Assembly: GCF_003148495.1 (NCBI RefSeq)
Contig: NZ_QGGH01000023.1
Span: 1-64,000 of the forward strand
DNA length: 64,000 nt
Direction: 5' to 3'
From: Mesorhizobium loti
GTDB taxonomy: Bacteria; Pseudomonadota; Alphaproteobacteria; Rhizobiales; Rhizobiaceae
Shown: one piece after another, positions 27,147 through 34,883 of the stretch
How the letters are laid out: each line of letters opens with the position of its first letter
Position numbering within the stretch: the stretch's first letter is position 1
Made by a program: the position numbers and the translations under genes
The notes under the pieces: generated by a model
What the model was told of the DNA's origin: nothing
The model's database searches: none
The model's input: only the letters and a program-made list of their open reading frames with translations

Positions 27147-27938
27147 ATGCGTGATATCCTCAACGACCTCGAGGCGGGCAAATATCTCTCCGATCCCGAT
27201 CCTGTGCGTCGCGCCCAGATCCAGATGAAAACGCATCTGCCGAAGCGCTTCTACAAGACCGTCTCGGTCGCGCCGGTGGAAGACGGCTTTGCCGTGCATC
27301 TCGACGGCAAGCCAGTGCGCACGCCGGGCAAGGCACTGCTGGCCCTGCCGACCGAGGCAGCAGCAGCGCTCGTCGCCGACGAATTCGCCGCACAGGGCGA
27401 GACCATTGATCCGGTGACCATGCCGGTGATGCGGCTTGTGAACACCGCTATCGATGGCGTCGCCAGCGATCCGCAGGCGGTGCTGGAAGACATTCTCCGC
27501 TTCGCCTCATCCGATCTGCTCTGTTACCGCGCCGACGCGCCGCAGGGGCTGGTGGAGCGGCAGAACCAGCATTGGGACCCGGTGATCGATTGGGCGAGGG
27601 CGACGCTTGGGGCTCGCTTCAATCTCGCTGAGGGGATCATCCATGTCGAGCAGCCACGCGAAAGCATCGCCGTGCTGGGCGGCCATCTTGCCCAGCGCGC
27701 CGAACCGCTGCGGCTGGCCGCCATCCACGTGATGACGTCGCTGACCGGTTCGGCGCTGCTGGCACTGGCTGTCGATTTCGGCGAGCTCGACGCTGAGGCT
27801 GCCTGGGCTGCCGGCCATGTCGACGAGGACTGGCAAATCGAGCAATGGGGGCAGGACGCCGAAGCGGTCGCGCGCCGCGCGGCCCGCAAGCGCGACATGA
27901 TGGCCGCTATCGGCCTGCTCGAAGCGCTCAAGGGCTGA
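27147..27938 (+). CDS. ATP12 family F1-ATPase assembly chaperone
   Basis: From the ATG at 27147 the product is 263 residues; a GTG at 27132 overlapping the EamA stop adds five. Typical ATP12 features are LPKRFYKTVSVAPVEDGFAV, HLDGKPVRTPGKALLALPT, DILRFASSDLLCYRADAPQG and a C-terminal YxEEW-like helix (DEDWQIEQWGQDAEAVARR). In mitochondria ATP12 binds the alpha subunit before F1 assembly. The alphaproteobacterial proteins are presumed to do the same. Confidence 0.93.
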   Translation: MRDILNDLEAGKYLSDPDPVRRAQIQMKTHLPKRFYKTVSVAPVEDGFAVHLDGKPVRTPGKALLALPTEAAAALVADEFAAQGETIDPVTMPVMRLVNTAIDGVASDPQAVLEDILRFASSDLLCYRADAPQGLVERQNQHWDPVIDWARATLGARFNLAEGIIHVEQPRESIAVLGGHLAQRAEPLRLAAIHVMTSLTGSALLALAVDFGELDAEAAWAAGHVDEDWQIEQWGQDAEAVARRAARKRDMMAAIGLLEALKG

Positions 27939-28132
27939 CGGGTTTCGCCGCTCGCTCCGCTTCATCCCGCAGCGCACCTAATACCAAAGTCATAATCCCA
28001 AAGACGCGCTGCCTTTGGCGGCTGCTTTCTGTCATTTTTTCCGTGATGGCTGTGCTTGAGTCCGCGTTCGGAGGAGAACACGGACATTGTCGCGCAGTAT
28101 CGAGGACAAGGGTCTCACGGGAGGATAACTCA

Positions 28133-30019
28133 ATGGCAATGGCATCAACCGCCGGCGGAGCAAGCCGCGGCATGACGCGAGAGGAGAAGAAAGTCATCTT
28201 CGCTTCCTCGCTCGGCACCGTTTTCGAATGGTATGATTTCTATCTCTACGGCTCGCTGGCGGCCTTTATCGGCGCCACGTTCTTCAGCCAGTATCCCGAA
28301 GCGACACGCAACATCTTCGCCCTGTTGGCTTTCGCTGCCGGCTTCCTGGTGCGCCCATTCGGCGCGCTGGTGTTCGGCCGTATCGGCGATCTCGTAGGCC
28401 GCAAATATACGTTTCTTGTGACCATCCTGATCATGGGCAGTTCGACGTTCCTGGTCGGCCTGCTTCCAGGTTCCGCGAGCTGGGGCATCGCAGCCCCCAT
28501 CATCCTGGTCGCGCTGCGAATGCTGCAGGGCTTGGCGCTTGGGGGCGAATATGGCGGTGCGGCAACCTATGTCGCCGAACACGCCCCCGACGACCGCCGT
28601 GGGTTCTACACCTCGTGGATCCAGACGACGGCAACACTCGGCCTGTTCCTGTCGCTGATCATCATCCTCGGCGTTCAAGCAATGTTGAGCAAGGAAGACT
28701 TCGCCGCCTGGGGCTGGCGCATTCCGTTCCTCGTCTCGGTCATCCTGCTTGGCGTATCGGTCTGGATTCGCCTAACGCTCAGTGAGTCGCCAACCTTCCA
28801 GCGGATGAAGGACGAGGGCAAGGGCTCCAAGGCTCCGCTGACGGAAGCCTTCGGTCAGTGGAAGAATGCCAAGATCGCGATCCTGGCCCTTCTCGGCCTC
28901 ACCGCCGGCCAGGCTGTGGTCTGGTACTCCGGCCAGTTCTACGCTCTGTTCTTCCTGCAGAACGTGCTCAAGGTCGACCTGCAGACGGTCAACATCCTGA
29001 TCGCAATCGCCTTGGCGTTGGGTTCCATCTTCTTTGTCGTGTTCGGTTGGCTCTCCGACAAGATCGGCCGCAAGCCGATTATCATGGCGGGGCTGGCTCT
29101 GGCGATCTTCACCTACTTTCCGCTGTTCAAGGCATTGACCTGGGCAGCCAATCCGACGCTGGCCGCCGCTCAGCAGAACACGCGTGCGACGGTTACCGTG
29201 GCGCCCGGCGACTGCAAGTTCCAGTTCAACCCGGTCGGCACGGCAAAATTCACCACGTCGTGCGACATCGCCACGTCGTTCCTTGCCAAGAGTTCGGTGC
29301 CGTATGACATCGTCACCAGCGCGGCGCCTGGGACCTCGGCAACGGTGAAGGTCGGCGGTGAAACGGTCGAATCTTACGACGCCATCGCTGCCGGCGATCA
29401 GGCCAAGACCAAGGATGCTGCCTTCACCAAGGCGGTCAACATGGCACTCAAGGATGGCGGCTATCCGCTGAAGCGTGCCGCCTCCAAGGTCGCCGACCAG
29501 AAGCTTGACGCCTTCGTCGCGGCCAATCCTGAACTGAAGCTCGATGCCGTCGCTATTCGCGCAGGCGAGAAGGCAACAGTTCCGGTCGCCCAGGCGGTCA
29601 AGGACAAGGTGCTGACGGCCGATGAAGCCGCCGGCGCCACCGCCGATGTGACCGTCTACAGCATTCCAGCGTCCGGCGCGTTCGCGATGTTTGCCGACCC
29701 CGCGCAGGTCAACTGGACAAAGGTCATCGGCATCCTGTTCATCCTGATCCTCTACGTGACCATGGTTTACGGACCGATCGCCGCGATTCTGGTCGAGATG
29801 TTCCCGACCCGCATCCGTTACACCGGCATGTCGCTGCCCTATCACATCGGCAATGGCTGGTTCGGCGGCTTGCTCCCGGCGACAGTTTTCGCCTTGAGCG
29901 CGGCCAAGGGCGACATCTATTATGGTCTCTGGTACCCGATCGTGATCGCGGCGATGACGCTGATCATCGGTATGATCTTCGTCAAGGATACGCTGGGAAC
30001 CGACCTGCACGCCAAGTAG
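28133..30019 (+). CDS. MHS-type MFS transporter with a ~195-residue periplasmic insert
   Basis: The ATG at 28133 follows GGGAGG by 8 bp and gives 628 residues, against about 430-450 for the usual metabolite:H+ symporters (ProP, ShiA, KgtP). Family marks are GTVFEWYDFYLYGSLAAF, RPFGALVFGRIGDLVGRKYT, RMLQGLALGGEYGGAATYVA and a second GWLSDKIGRKPI. Helices 1-9 end near residue 336 and helices 10-12 begin near 532. The stretch between carries two cysteines (GDCKFQF, TTSCDIATSF) and ends in Ala-rich helical sequence. By topology it lies in the periplasm. Substrate unknown; organic acids or betaines are likely. Confidence 0.88.
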   Translation: MAMASTAGGASRGMTREEKKVIFASSLGTVFEWYDFYLYGSLAAFIGATFFSQYPEATRNIFALLAFAAGFLVRPFGALVFGRIGDLVGRKYTFLVTILIMGSSTFLVGLLPGSASWGIAAPIILVALRMLQGLALGGEYGGAATYVAEHAPDDRRGFYTSWIQTTATLGLFLSLIIILGVQAMLSKEDFAAWGWRIPFLVSVILLGVSVWIRLTLSESPTFQRMKDEGKGSKAPLTEAFGQWKNAKIAILALLGLTAGQAVVWYSGQFYALFFLQNVLKVDLQTVNILIAIALALGSIFFVVFGWLSDKIGRKPIIMAGLALAIFTYFPLFKALTWAANPTLAAAQQNTRATVTVAPGDCKFQFNPVGTAKFTTSCDIATSFLAKSSVPYDIVTSAAPGTSATVKVGGETVESYDAIAAGDQAKTKDAAFTKAVNMALKDGGYPLKRAASKVADQKLDAFVAANPELKLDAVAIRAGEKATVPVAQAVKDKVLTADEAAGATADVTVYSIPASGAFAMFADPAQVNWTKVIGILFILILYVTMVYGPIAAILVEMFPTRIRYTGMSLPYHIGNGWFGGLLPATVFALSAAKGDIYYGLWYPIVIAAMTLIIGMIFVKDTLGTDLHAK

Positions 30020-30039
30020 CCGACGGCCCATCATACAAA

Positions 30040-30075
30040 GAAAAGCCCGGCGCGAGCGATCGCGCTGGGCTTTTC
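30040..30075. terminator. Bidirectional terminator between the transporter and DUF2735 genes
   Basis: GAAAAGCCCGGCGCGA pairs with TCGCGCTGGGCTTTTC with one mismatch around GCGA. A-rich and T-rich ends on either side suit both converging genes. Confidence 0.9.
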
Positions 30076-30104
30076 AATTGATCAGAAGCGATGTGCACGC
30101 AGCG

Positions 30105-30302
30105 CTAGATCTTGTGGCCCTGAGCCTCTTCCTCGATGGCCGCATCGTGATACCAGCCGTCGCCGAAATCCGTCCGTACACCGCGCAGCGAGGCAAGCTC
30201 TGCCGCAAACTTAGCCTTGCCGCTCAAATTTGAGGCAGTAGCGCGCGCTGCCGCCGGGAACATCAGAATTTTGGCCGACGGTCGCGTGGAAATGATTTCC
30301 AT
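30105..30302 (-). CDS. DUF2735 family small protein
   Basis: The 65-residue product starts MEIISTRPSAKILMFPAAAR and ends around FGDGWYHDAAIEEEAQGHKI. The AKI(L/Y)xFP start and GxGWYHxAAI end match DUF2735, a Rhizobiales family I recall next to glnII. AAAGGA lies 8 bp before the ATG; a longer start at 30341 is rejected. It is divergent from glnII over 318 bp and may share nitrogen control. Function unknown. Confidence 0.85.
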   Translation of the reverse strand: MEIISTRPSAKILMFPAAARATASNLSGKAKFAAELASLRGVRTDFGDGWYHDAAIEEEAQGHKI

Positions 30303-30372
30303 TGTCGGGATCCTTTCTTCTGCCGAACCTTGTCGATTCAACTTGATCCGAAGATAAGGTCTGCAATCAAGT

Positions 30373-30409
30373 TAGGCAATATGCCTACCAAAAGATCAGT
30401 GTTTGCCTA
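30373..30409. promoter_or_regulatory. TAGGCA/TGCCTA repeats in the DUF2735-glnII promoter region
   Basis: TAGGCA-ATA-TGCCTA at 30373-30387 is a perfect dyad, and a third TGCCTA lies at 30404-30409. They lie 108-159 bp upstream of the sigma-54 promoter, a normal distance for an enhancer. The sequence is unlike the textbook NtrC site (TGCACC/GGTGCA), so the binding protein is unknown. Confidence 0.45.
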
Positions 30410-30516
30410 TTATTTGTGCGTATTGCGGCTGTGATTGATCTGGACGCATTGCTTAGGCGGCTTGCCAACTTCAATGGAATGCCGCGTCAATTTTGCCGCA
30501 CCCTCCAGGCGAAGAA

Positions 30517-30532
30517 TGGCACACGAATTGCA
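30517..30532 (+). promoter_or_regulatory. Sigma-54 promoter of glnII
   Basis: TGGCAC, five bases, TTGCA: an exact match to the -24/-12 consensus TGGCACG-N4-TTGCW apart from the seventh base. The predicted start near 30543 leaves a leader of about 77 nt before the glnII ATG. Rhizobial glnII is known to be NtrC/sigma-54 dependent. Confidence 0.88.
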
Positions 30533-30620
30533 TTTTAAGGATCCGGCAGGGCCGGCTGCTGAAGGCAGACGCATGTCGACGCCGTTTCAGTGTTCGGTGA
30601 TCAAGCAACGAGAGGCTAGA

Positions 30621-31661
30621 ATGACGAAATATAAGCTCGAGTACATTTGGCTCGATGGATACACCCCGGTCCCCAACCTTCGCGGCAAGACGCAGATCAA
30701 GGAATTCGCCGAATTCCCGACGCTTGAGCAGCTGCCGCTGTGGGGCTTCGATGGTTCATCGACCCAGCAGGCCGAGGGCCACAGCTCCGACTGCGTGCTG
30801 AAGCCGGTTGCCATCTATCCGGATCCAGCCCGCACCAACGGCGTGCTGGTCATGTGCGAAGTCATGATGCCCGATGGTGTCACGCCGCATGCCTCCAACA
30901 AGCGCGCCACCATTCTCGATGACGAGGGCGCCTGGTTCGGCTTCGAGCAGGAATACTTCTTCTACAAGGACGGCCGCCCGCTCGGCTTCCCCGAGAGCGG
31001 CTATCCCGCACCGCAGGGCCCGTACTATACTGGCGTCGGCTATTCCAATGTCGGCTCCGTCGCGCGCCAGATTGTCGAGGAGCATCTCGACCTCTGTCTC
31101 GCCGCCGGCATCAACCACGAAGGCATCAACGCCGAAGTGGCCAAGGGCCAGTGGGAATTCCAGATTTTCGGCAAGGGCTCCAAGAAAGCCGCCGACCAGA
31201 TGTGGATGGCCCGCTACCTGATGCAGCGCCTGACCGAGAAATACTGCATCGACATCGAATACCACTGCAAGCCGCTCGGCGACACCGACTGGAACGGTTC
31301 GGGCATGCACGCCAACTTCTCGACCGCCTATATGCGCGAAGTCGGCGGCAAGGCCTATTTCGAAGCGCTGATGGCGGCCTTCGACAAGAACCTGATGGAC
31401 CACATCGCCGTCTACGGTCCCGACAACGACAAGCGCTTGACCGGCAAGCACGAGACCGCGCCATGGAACCGGTTCAGCTATGGCATCGCCGACCGCGGTG
31501 CCTCGATCCGCGTGCCGCATTCCTTCATCAAGAGCGACTACAAGGGCTATCTGGAAGATCGTCGTCCGAACTCGCAAGGCGACCCCTACCAGATCGCCTC
31601 GCAGATCCTGAAGACGATCGCTTCGGTGCCGGCAAGCGCCCAGGTTTCGGCTGCGGCTTGA
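30621..31661 (+). CDS. glnII: Glutamine synthetase type II (GSII)
   Basis: The ATG at 30621 follows GAGAGG and gives 346 residues, starting MTKYKLEYIWLDGYTPVPNL, the eukaryote-like GSII of rhizobia. Motifs are LPLWGFDGSSTQQAEGHSSD, ATP/glutamate-site EVAKGQWEFQIFGKGSKKAA, and NGSGMHANFSTAYMREVGG. It condenses glutamate and ammonia in the cytosol. Unlike GlnA it lacks an adenylylation site and is controlled mainly by transcription from the sigma-54 promoter at 30517. An upstream in-frame extension to 30435 runs through the promoter and is not coding. Confidence 0.97.
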   Translation: MTKYKLEYIWLDGYTPVPNLRGKTQIKEFAEFPTLEQLPLWGFDGSSTQQAEGHSSDCVLKPVAIYPDPARTNGVLVMCEVMMPDGVTPHASNKRATILDDEGAWFGFEQEYFFYKDGRPLGFPESGYPAPQGPYYTGVGYSNVGSVARQIVEEHLDLCLAAGINHEGINAEVAKGQWEFQIFGKGSKKAADQMWMARYLMQRLTEKYCIDIEYHCKPLGDTDWNGSGMHANFSTAYMREVGGKAYFEALMAAFDKNLMDHIAVYGPDNDKRLTGKHETAPWNRFSYGIADRGASIRVPHSFIKSDYKGYLEDRRPNSQGDPYQIASQILKTIASVPASAQVSAAA

Positions 31662-31725
31662 GCCTTCGTCACGGCGGAAACCTGCCGTGGCCGTCTCAGG
31701 TCCATCCTATGGTCTTCCCAAGCAA

Positions 31726-31756
31726 GAACCCCGGCGAAAGCTGGGGTTCCTTTTTG
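31726..31756 (+). terminator. Rho-independent terminator after glnII
   Basis: GAACCCCGGC pairs with GCTGGGGTTC with one mismatch around a GAAA tetraloop and runs into CTTTTTG. Its first 14 bases (from 31722) recur exactly at 34179. Confidence 0.9.
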
Positions 31757-31783
31757 TAATGGAACCTTGGCGCGCCGCTCGCT

Positions 31784-33289
31784 CTACTGAAATGCCTGAA
31801 GCGCGGCCTTCACATCGTCACAGAAATCGAAGCACCATTTTCTGGCGTAGTCCGGATCTATTCCCACCAGGCTGGCTTGCTCGAACGTGTTCCTCGCCTC
31901 AGGCAGATTTCCGCTGCGGACGTAGCGGCCCGACTTCAGAAGCAAGGCAAGCGAGAGAGTTTGGCGGGCGTTCTCATAAGGCATCAGCGCCATTGCCTTT
32001 CCCGCATATTCGATGGCGCCATCGGCATCCGCAAAGCGCGTCAGCAGAAAACTTGCATAGTTCCCGTTAAGGTTTGGAGCGGTCGGCAACATTTCCAATT
32101 GACGCAAATAGTAACGCTTGGCGAATTCCACGCTGCCGCCACGTTCATTGGCCCTTGCAAGCAAATTGTCATCCGGCAGGCCTGCTTCCTTGTAGAGCGC
32201 GATCAACTCTTTGAATTTCTTTTGGGCGTAGAGGAGAACGCCTTTGTTGTGCGCAATCGTCTGCACCGAGTAATTTTTCTTCTCGCCGTCCGCAATCAGC
32301 TGTTGCATTTGGGGCAAATCATCATTGCTCGCGGCAATGGCGAAACGCAGGTTCCAGGCCATTTGGGCGACGTCCGGTGCATCCTGGATCTTGTCCAACG
32401 TATCGAGCGCGGCCTTCGCGTAGTCCTGCTGATACCGGGCAGCCCCAGCCTCCTCATACATATATCCCGCCGACAGGTACCAGCGTGCGATCTGAAGCTG
32501 AAATTTGGGGGTTGGCGCCGACGCACTCGAAACGCGCTGCGCAAGCTGCGCGAGAGTCTGCAGGAGCCCCGGCTGAAAGCTGTACCGATCCAAGGTCTCC
32601 GAGATGACGGTTGTTAAAGTCGAGGCGTTTCCCTCGATTCGGTAAATCTGGTCCGCGAGCATTTCAGCGGATTTGTCGTCCGGGACGCCGCCATTTCTTG
32701 CGATTATCACGATTGCCTTGGCCATTGCCAGGGGTTGTCCTGCCGCTTTGGCGAGACTGGCCCTGGCCGACGTCGCAGCCTTGTTTCGCTCGCCGGCGCG
32801 ATCGAACAGCAGAGCCCAGGTCAGATCGGCCCAGGGGGCGTTGCCATCGAGTTCAGCTGCCTTGGCGAGCTGCGGTCTGGCGCTTGCCAAGTCGCCAGAA
32901 AAAATGAAGGCCCGGGCACCCAGGATGTAGGATCTGGCATAGGTCGGATCGCGCTTTTGCAGCTCTACAATAATGGGAGTGAATGACTTGCTTCCAATGA
33001 TCGTGCCGAGCCCGTCCGAAACGTACAACGATTTCGCGTAGGCTGCCTCGACCTGAATGGGGACAAAATCGGGATGGCTGGCGCTGAAATTCTTGATATC
33101 CGCTTGAACCTTCGCGACCTGGGCGGGATCGCTCTGCCAATTGTCGACGGCGCTGACGATGGCGTCGAATGCCGCTCTGTCGCTTGGGCTGAGTTGTTGG
33201 AGTTGGAAGCTGCCGCCGAATGCCAGGGAAGGCTGCGCCGAGACGATCAGGGCGGCCAATAGCGCTGAAACAACTTGCTTCGGGATCAT
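31784..33289 (-). CDS. Exported TPR-repeat protein
   Basis: From MIPKQVVSALLAALIVSAQP, a Sec signal peptide cut near LAFGG, the product is 501 residues. An upstream ATG at 33304 adds five. The mature part is helical, with degenerate tetratricopeptide units such as KNYSVQTIAHNKGVLLYAQK and GAARYQQDYAKAALDTLDKI. It is presumably periplasmic, with a scaffold role. No enzyme motif is seen. G+C is lower than the neighbours in parts (about 48% at 32221-32280). It converges on glnII and stands between glnII and a decayed region, so it may be an accessory gain. Confidence 0.75.
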   Translation of the reverse strand: MIPKQVVSALLAALIVSAQPSLAFGGSFQLQQLSPSDRAAFDAIVSAVDNWQSDPAQVAKVQADIKNFSASHPDFVPIQVEAAYAKSLYVSDGLGTIIGSKSFTPIIVELQKRDPTYARSYILGARAFIFSGDLASARPQLAKAAELDGNAPWADLTWALLFDRAGERNKAATSARASLAKAAGQPLAMAKAIVIIARNGGVPDDKSAEMLADQIYRIEGNASTLTTVISETLDRYSFQPGLLQTLAQLAQRVSSASAPTPKFQLQIARWYLSAGYMYEEAGAARYQQDYAKAALDTLDKIQDAPDVAQMAWNLRFAIAASNDDLPQMQQLIADGEKKNYSVQTIAHNKGVLLYAQKKFKELIALYKEAGLPDDNLLARANERGGSVEFAKRYYLRQLEMLPTAPNLNGNYASFLLTRFADADGAIEYAGKAMALMPYENARQTLSLALLLKSGRYVRSGNLPEARNTFEQASLVGIDPDYARKWCFDFCDDVKAALQAFQ

Positions 33290-33522
33290 CTGGCAACACT
33301 CCATCTTCGTTGCCTAGAGATAGATGGATAGATTTATGGCCGGGTGAATCCGATCATGAAAATTGGAGAGATGACTGAAAAACGAAGGCCTGGATGTCGA
33401 TAACCTCAGCTCTGGTGTGAGCCGTTGTGCTCGCTGACTGAGTCCAGCAGTATTGCTAGCCAAGAGGTCTGTCGTCGGAGGAACGGGTTACTGCCGCCGT
33501 CCAGGATACAGCGTGCCAGGGG

Positions 33523-33718
33523 TCAACCGATGATGACACCACGCGCTTTCAGCGCGGCCACAACCTTGTCATGCGGCAGGGCAGGCATGCGGTTGCCGTC
33601 GCGGCCAATCATCTCCTGGTTGGCGACCAGGGCATTCAGCACGGCCTCCTCGGCGCCTGCACAACAGCGGCGTAGAAGGCGTCCATGCGCCCCCACGGAA
33701 TGAAGTCCATATGGCCGT
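33523..33718 (-). pseudogene. Remnant of an S58 (DmpA/BapA) peptidase, C-terminal end only
   Basis: Read leftward, MDFIPWGRMDAFYAAVVQA is followed after a frameshift near 33658 by EEAVLNALVANQEMIGRDGN and PALPHDKVVAALKARGVVI before a stop at 33523. The EEAxxNALVAxExMxGRDGN and ALPHD signatures are those of beta-peptidyl/D-aminopeptidases of family S58. The N-terminal three quarters, including the autoprocessing site, are missing. The right edge is estimated. Confidence 0.65.
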
Positions 33719-34140
33719 AGCCTGGTTCGGTCCGATCAACGCCGCCGTCGCCTCGGTCCACGCAGCTACGCCTCGCCCTGGATCGCCACCATCGTTGTGG
33801 CGGTGCTGGCGGCCGTCGCCTGCTTCATCGACATCAACCTGCTGCTGGTCGTCAGTGGCGCGTCGCTGGTGGTCGTCTATGCCTTGCTGTGCGTGGCGGC
33901 GTTTGTCGGTCGTCGCAGCGGCACCTACGATGGCGGGCACTATCGCATGCCGCTCTTCCCTGTCCCGGCCGTCCTCGCCTTCGTAGCGCTGATCTACGTC
34001 GCCTACCAGAACTACCTGGACGTCGCCTTCGGCCGTCCGAGCCTGATCGCGACGGGGCTGATCATGGTCGTGGCCGCTGTCTACTACCTGTTGGTCCTGG
34101 CCAGGCGAACGGACCGGAACCTGCACGGTCCCGACGAGCT
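33711..34140 (+). pseudogene. Remnant of an APC amino-acid permease, C-terminal helices only
   Basis: WFGPINAAVASVH is followed after a frameshift near 33763 by RSYASPWIATIVVAVLAAVA and three more hydrophobic segments (INLLLVVSGASLVVVYALLC, FPVPAVLAFVALIYVAYQNY, SLIATGLIMVVAAVYYLLVL). This is the last part of a 12-helix APC permease; the first two thirds are lost. No stop remains at the native end, and the frame runs on into a terminator hairpin. Both ends are estimates. Confidence 0.65.
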
Positions 34141-34182
34141 TGCAGGTAGATCCACGTCCCTCCGACGGTCTGCTTTTTGCAA

Positions 34183-34211
34183 GAACCCCGGCCCAGGCCG
34201 GGGTTCTTTTT
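34183..34211 (+). terminator. Terminator after the permease remnant
   Basis: GAACCCCGGC pairs perfectly with GCCGGGGTTC around CCAG, followed by TTTTT. It was probably the terminator of the former permease gene. It shares GCAAGAACCCCGGC with the glnII terminator. Confidence 0.85.
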
Positions 34212-34812
34212 GGCCGCTACCGGGCAGATCGCATCTCGAGCCAAAAGCACCCAGAAAAAGTCAGGCAATTCCGACGGTCGAGAATGCCACTGGAATCCGG
34301 CCGTCGCCGTGTCCATTTCCAGTGATGGTTTGTCAGAAAGCCCGGAAAACCGCCTTTTCCAGCATTTATCTGTGGCAAAGACCCTTCCATAAGCATCTGT
34401 TCATGCAACGAAATTGGCCATCCACAGCCCGGTTGGTGGCGTTGACAGATCGCAGTGCAGCATGCGTATTCGCAGGCCTTGGGGTTACGTCACGCAATGC
34501 TGTTCGGACGGGCGGGGTTTTCTTGAACGGCGGCATTGGCGGGGGCGCCGGACGAGCGGTCACTGTAGCCTGAGACAGTGCTCCGCTCGCTCCTGGCTTC
34601 ATGTTCGCAATCAAATTGTGATCCGCTTTCCATTCATCGGACTTTGCTGAGCCTGGGACTGACGTCACCGAATCGACGTATCGTGCGTGCCGATAGACCG
34701 CGCGCCTAAGCATGCGCACGATCGTCGAAAACTCAACGCAGATACGCTGCTTATGTCGAGTCGGCCCGTTTTCGCACGCCGATCAGCAGGCACCCCCTAT
34801 CGGAGCGCAGCG
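34212..34812. other. 600-base stretch with no supported gene
   Basis: Open frames here (for example leftward 34366-34719 and the rightward run ending at 34573) lack ribosome binding sites, family motifs and codon pattern. G+C is lower than in flanking genes. It is probably decayed or intergenic DNA belonging to the same scar as the two remnants on its left. Confidence 0.6.
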
Positions 34813-34848
34813 AAAAGCCCTTGAAAGAGAGAAATCTTTCAAGGGCTT
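34813..34848 (-). terminator. Terminator after glnA (leftward)
   Basis: AAGCCCTTGAAAGA and TCTTTCAAGGGCTT are perfect 14-base arms around GAGAAA. In the leftward direction the stem ends in TTTTCG. It closes the glnBA transcript. Confidence 0.85.
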
Positions 34849-34883
34849 GAATATAATATTGAATCTTAGTCCGAGATTGAATC

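Noticed and set aside
33797..34573. 258-codon reading of the permease remnant as a full gene
   Set aside because: Only the first third is permease-like. The rest runs through a terminator hairpin into unrelated sequence, and the N-terminal two thirds of the family are missing.
34366..34719. Leftward 117-codon open frame in the scar region
   Set aside because: There is no ribosome binding site and no recognisable motif; Pro/Thr/Ala-rich composition is typical of random high-G+C frames.
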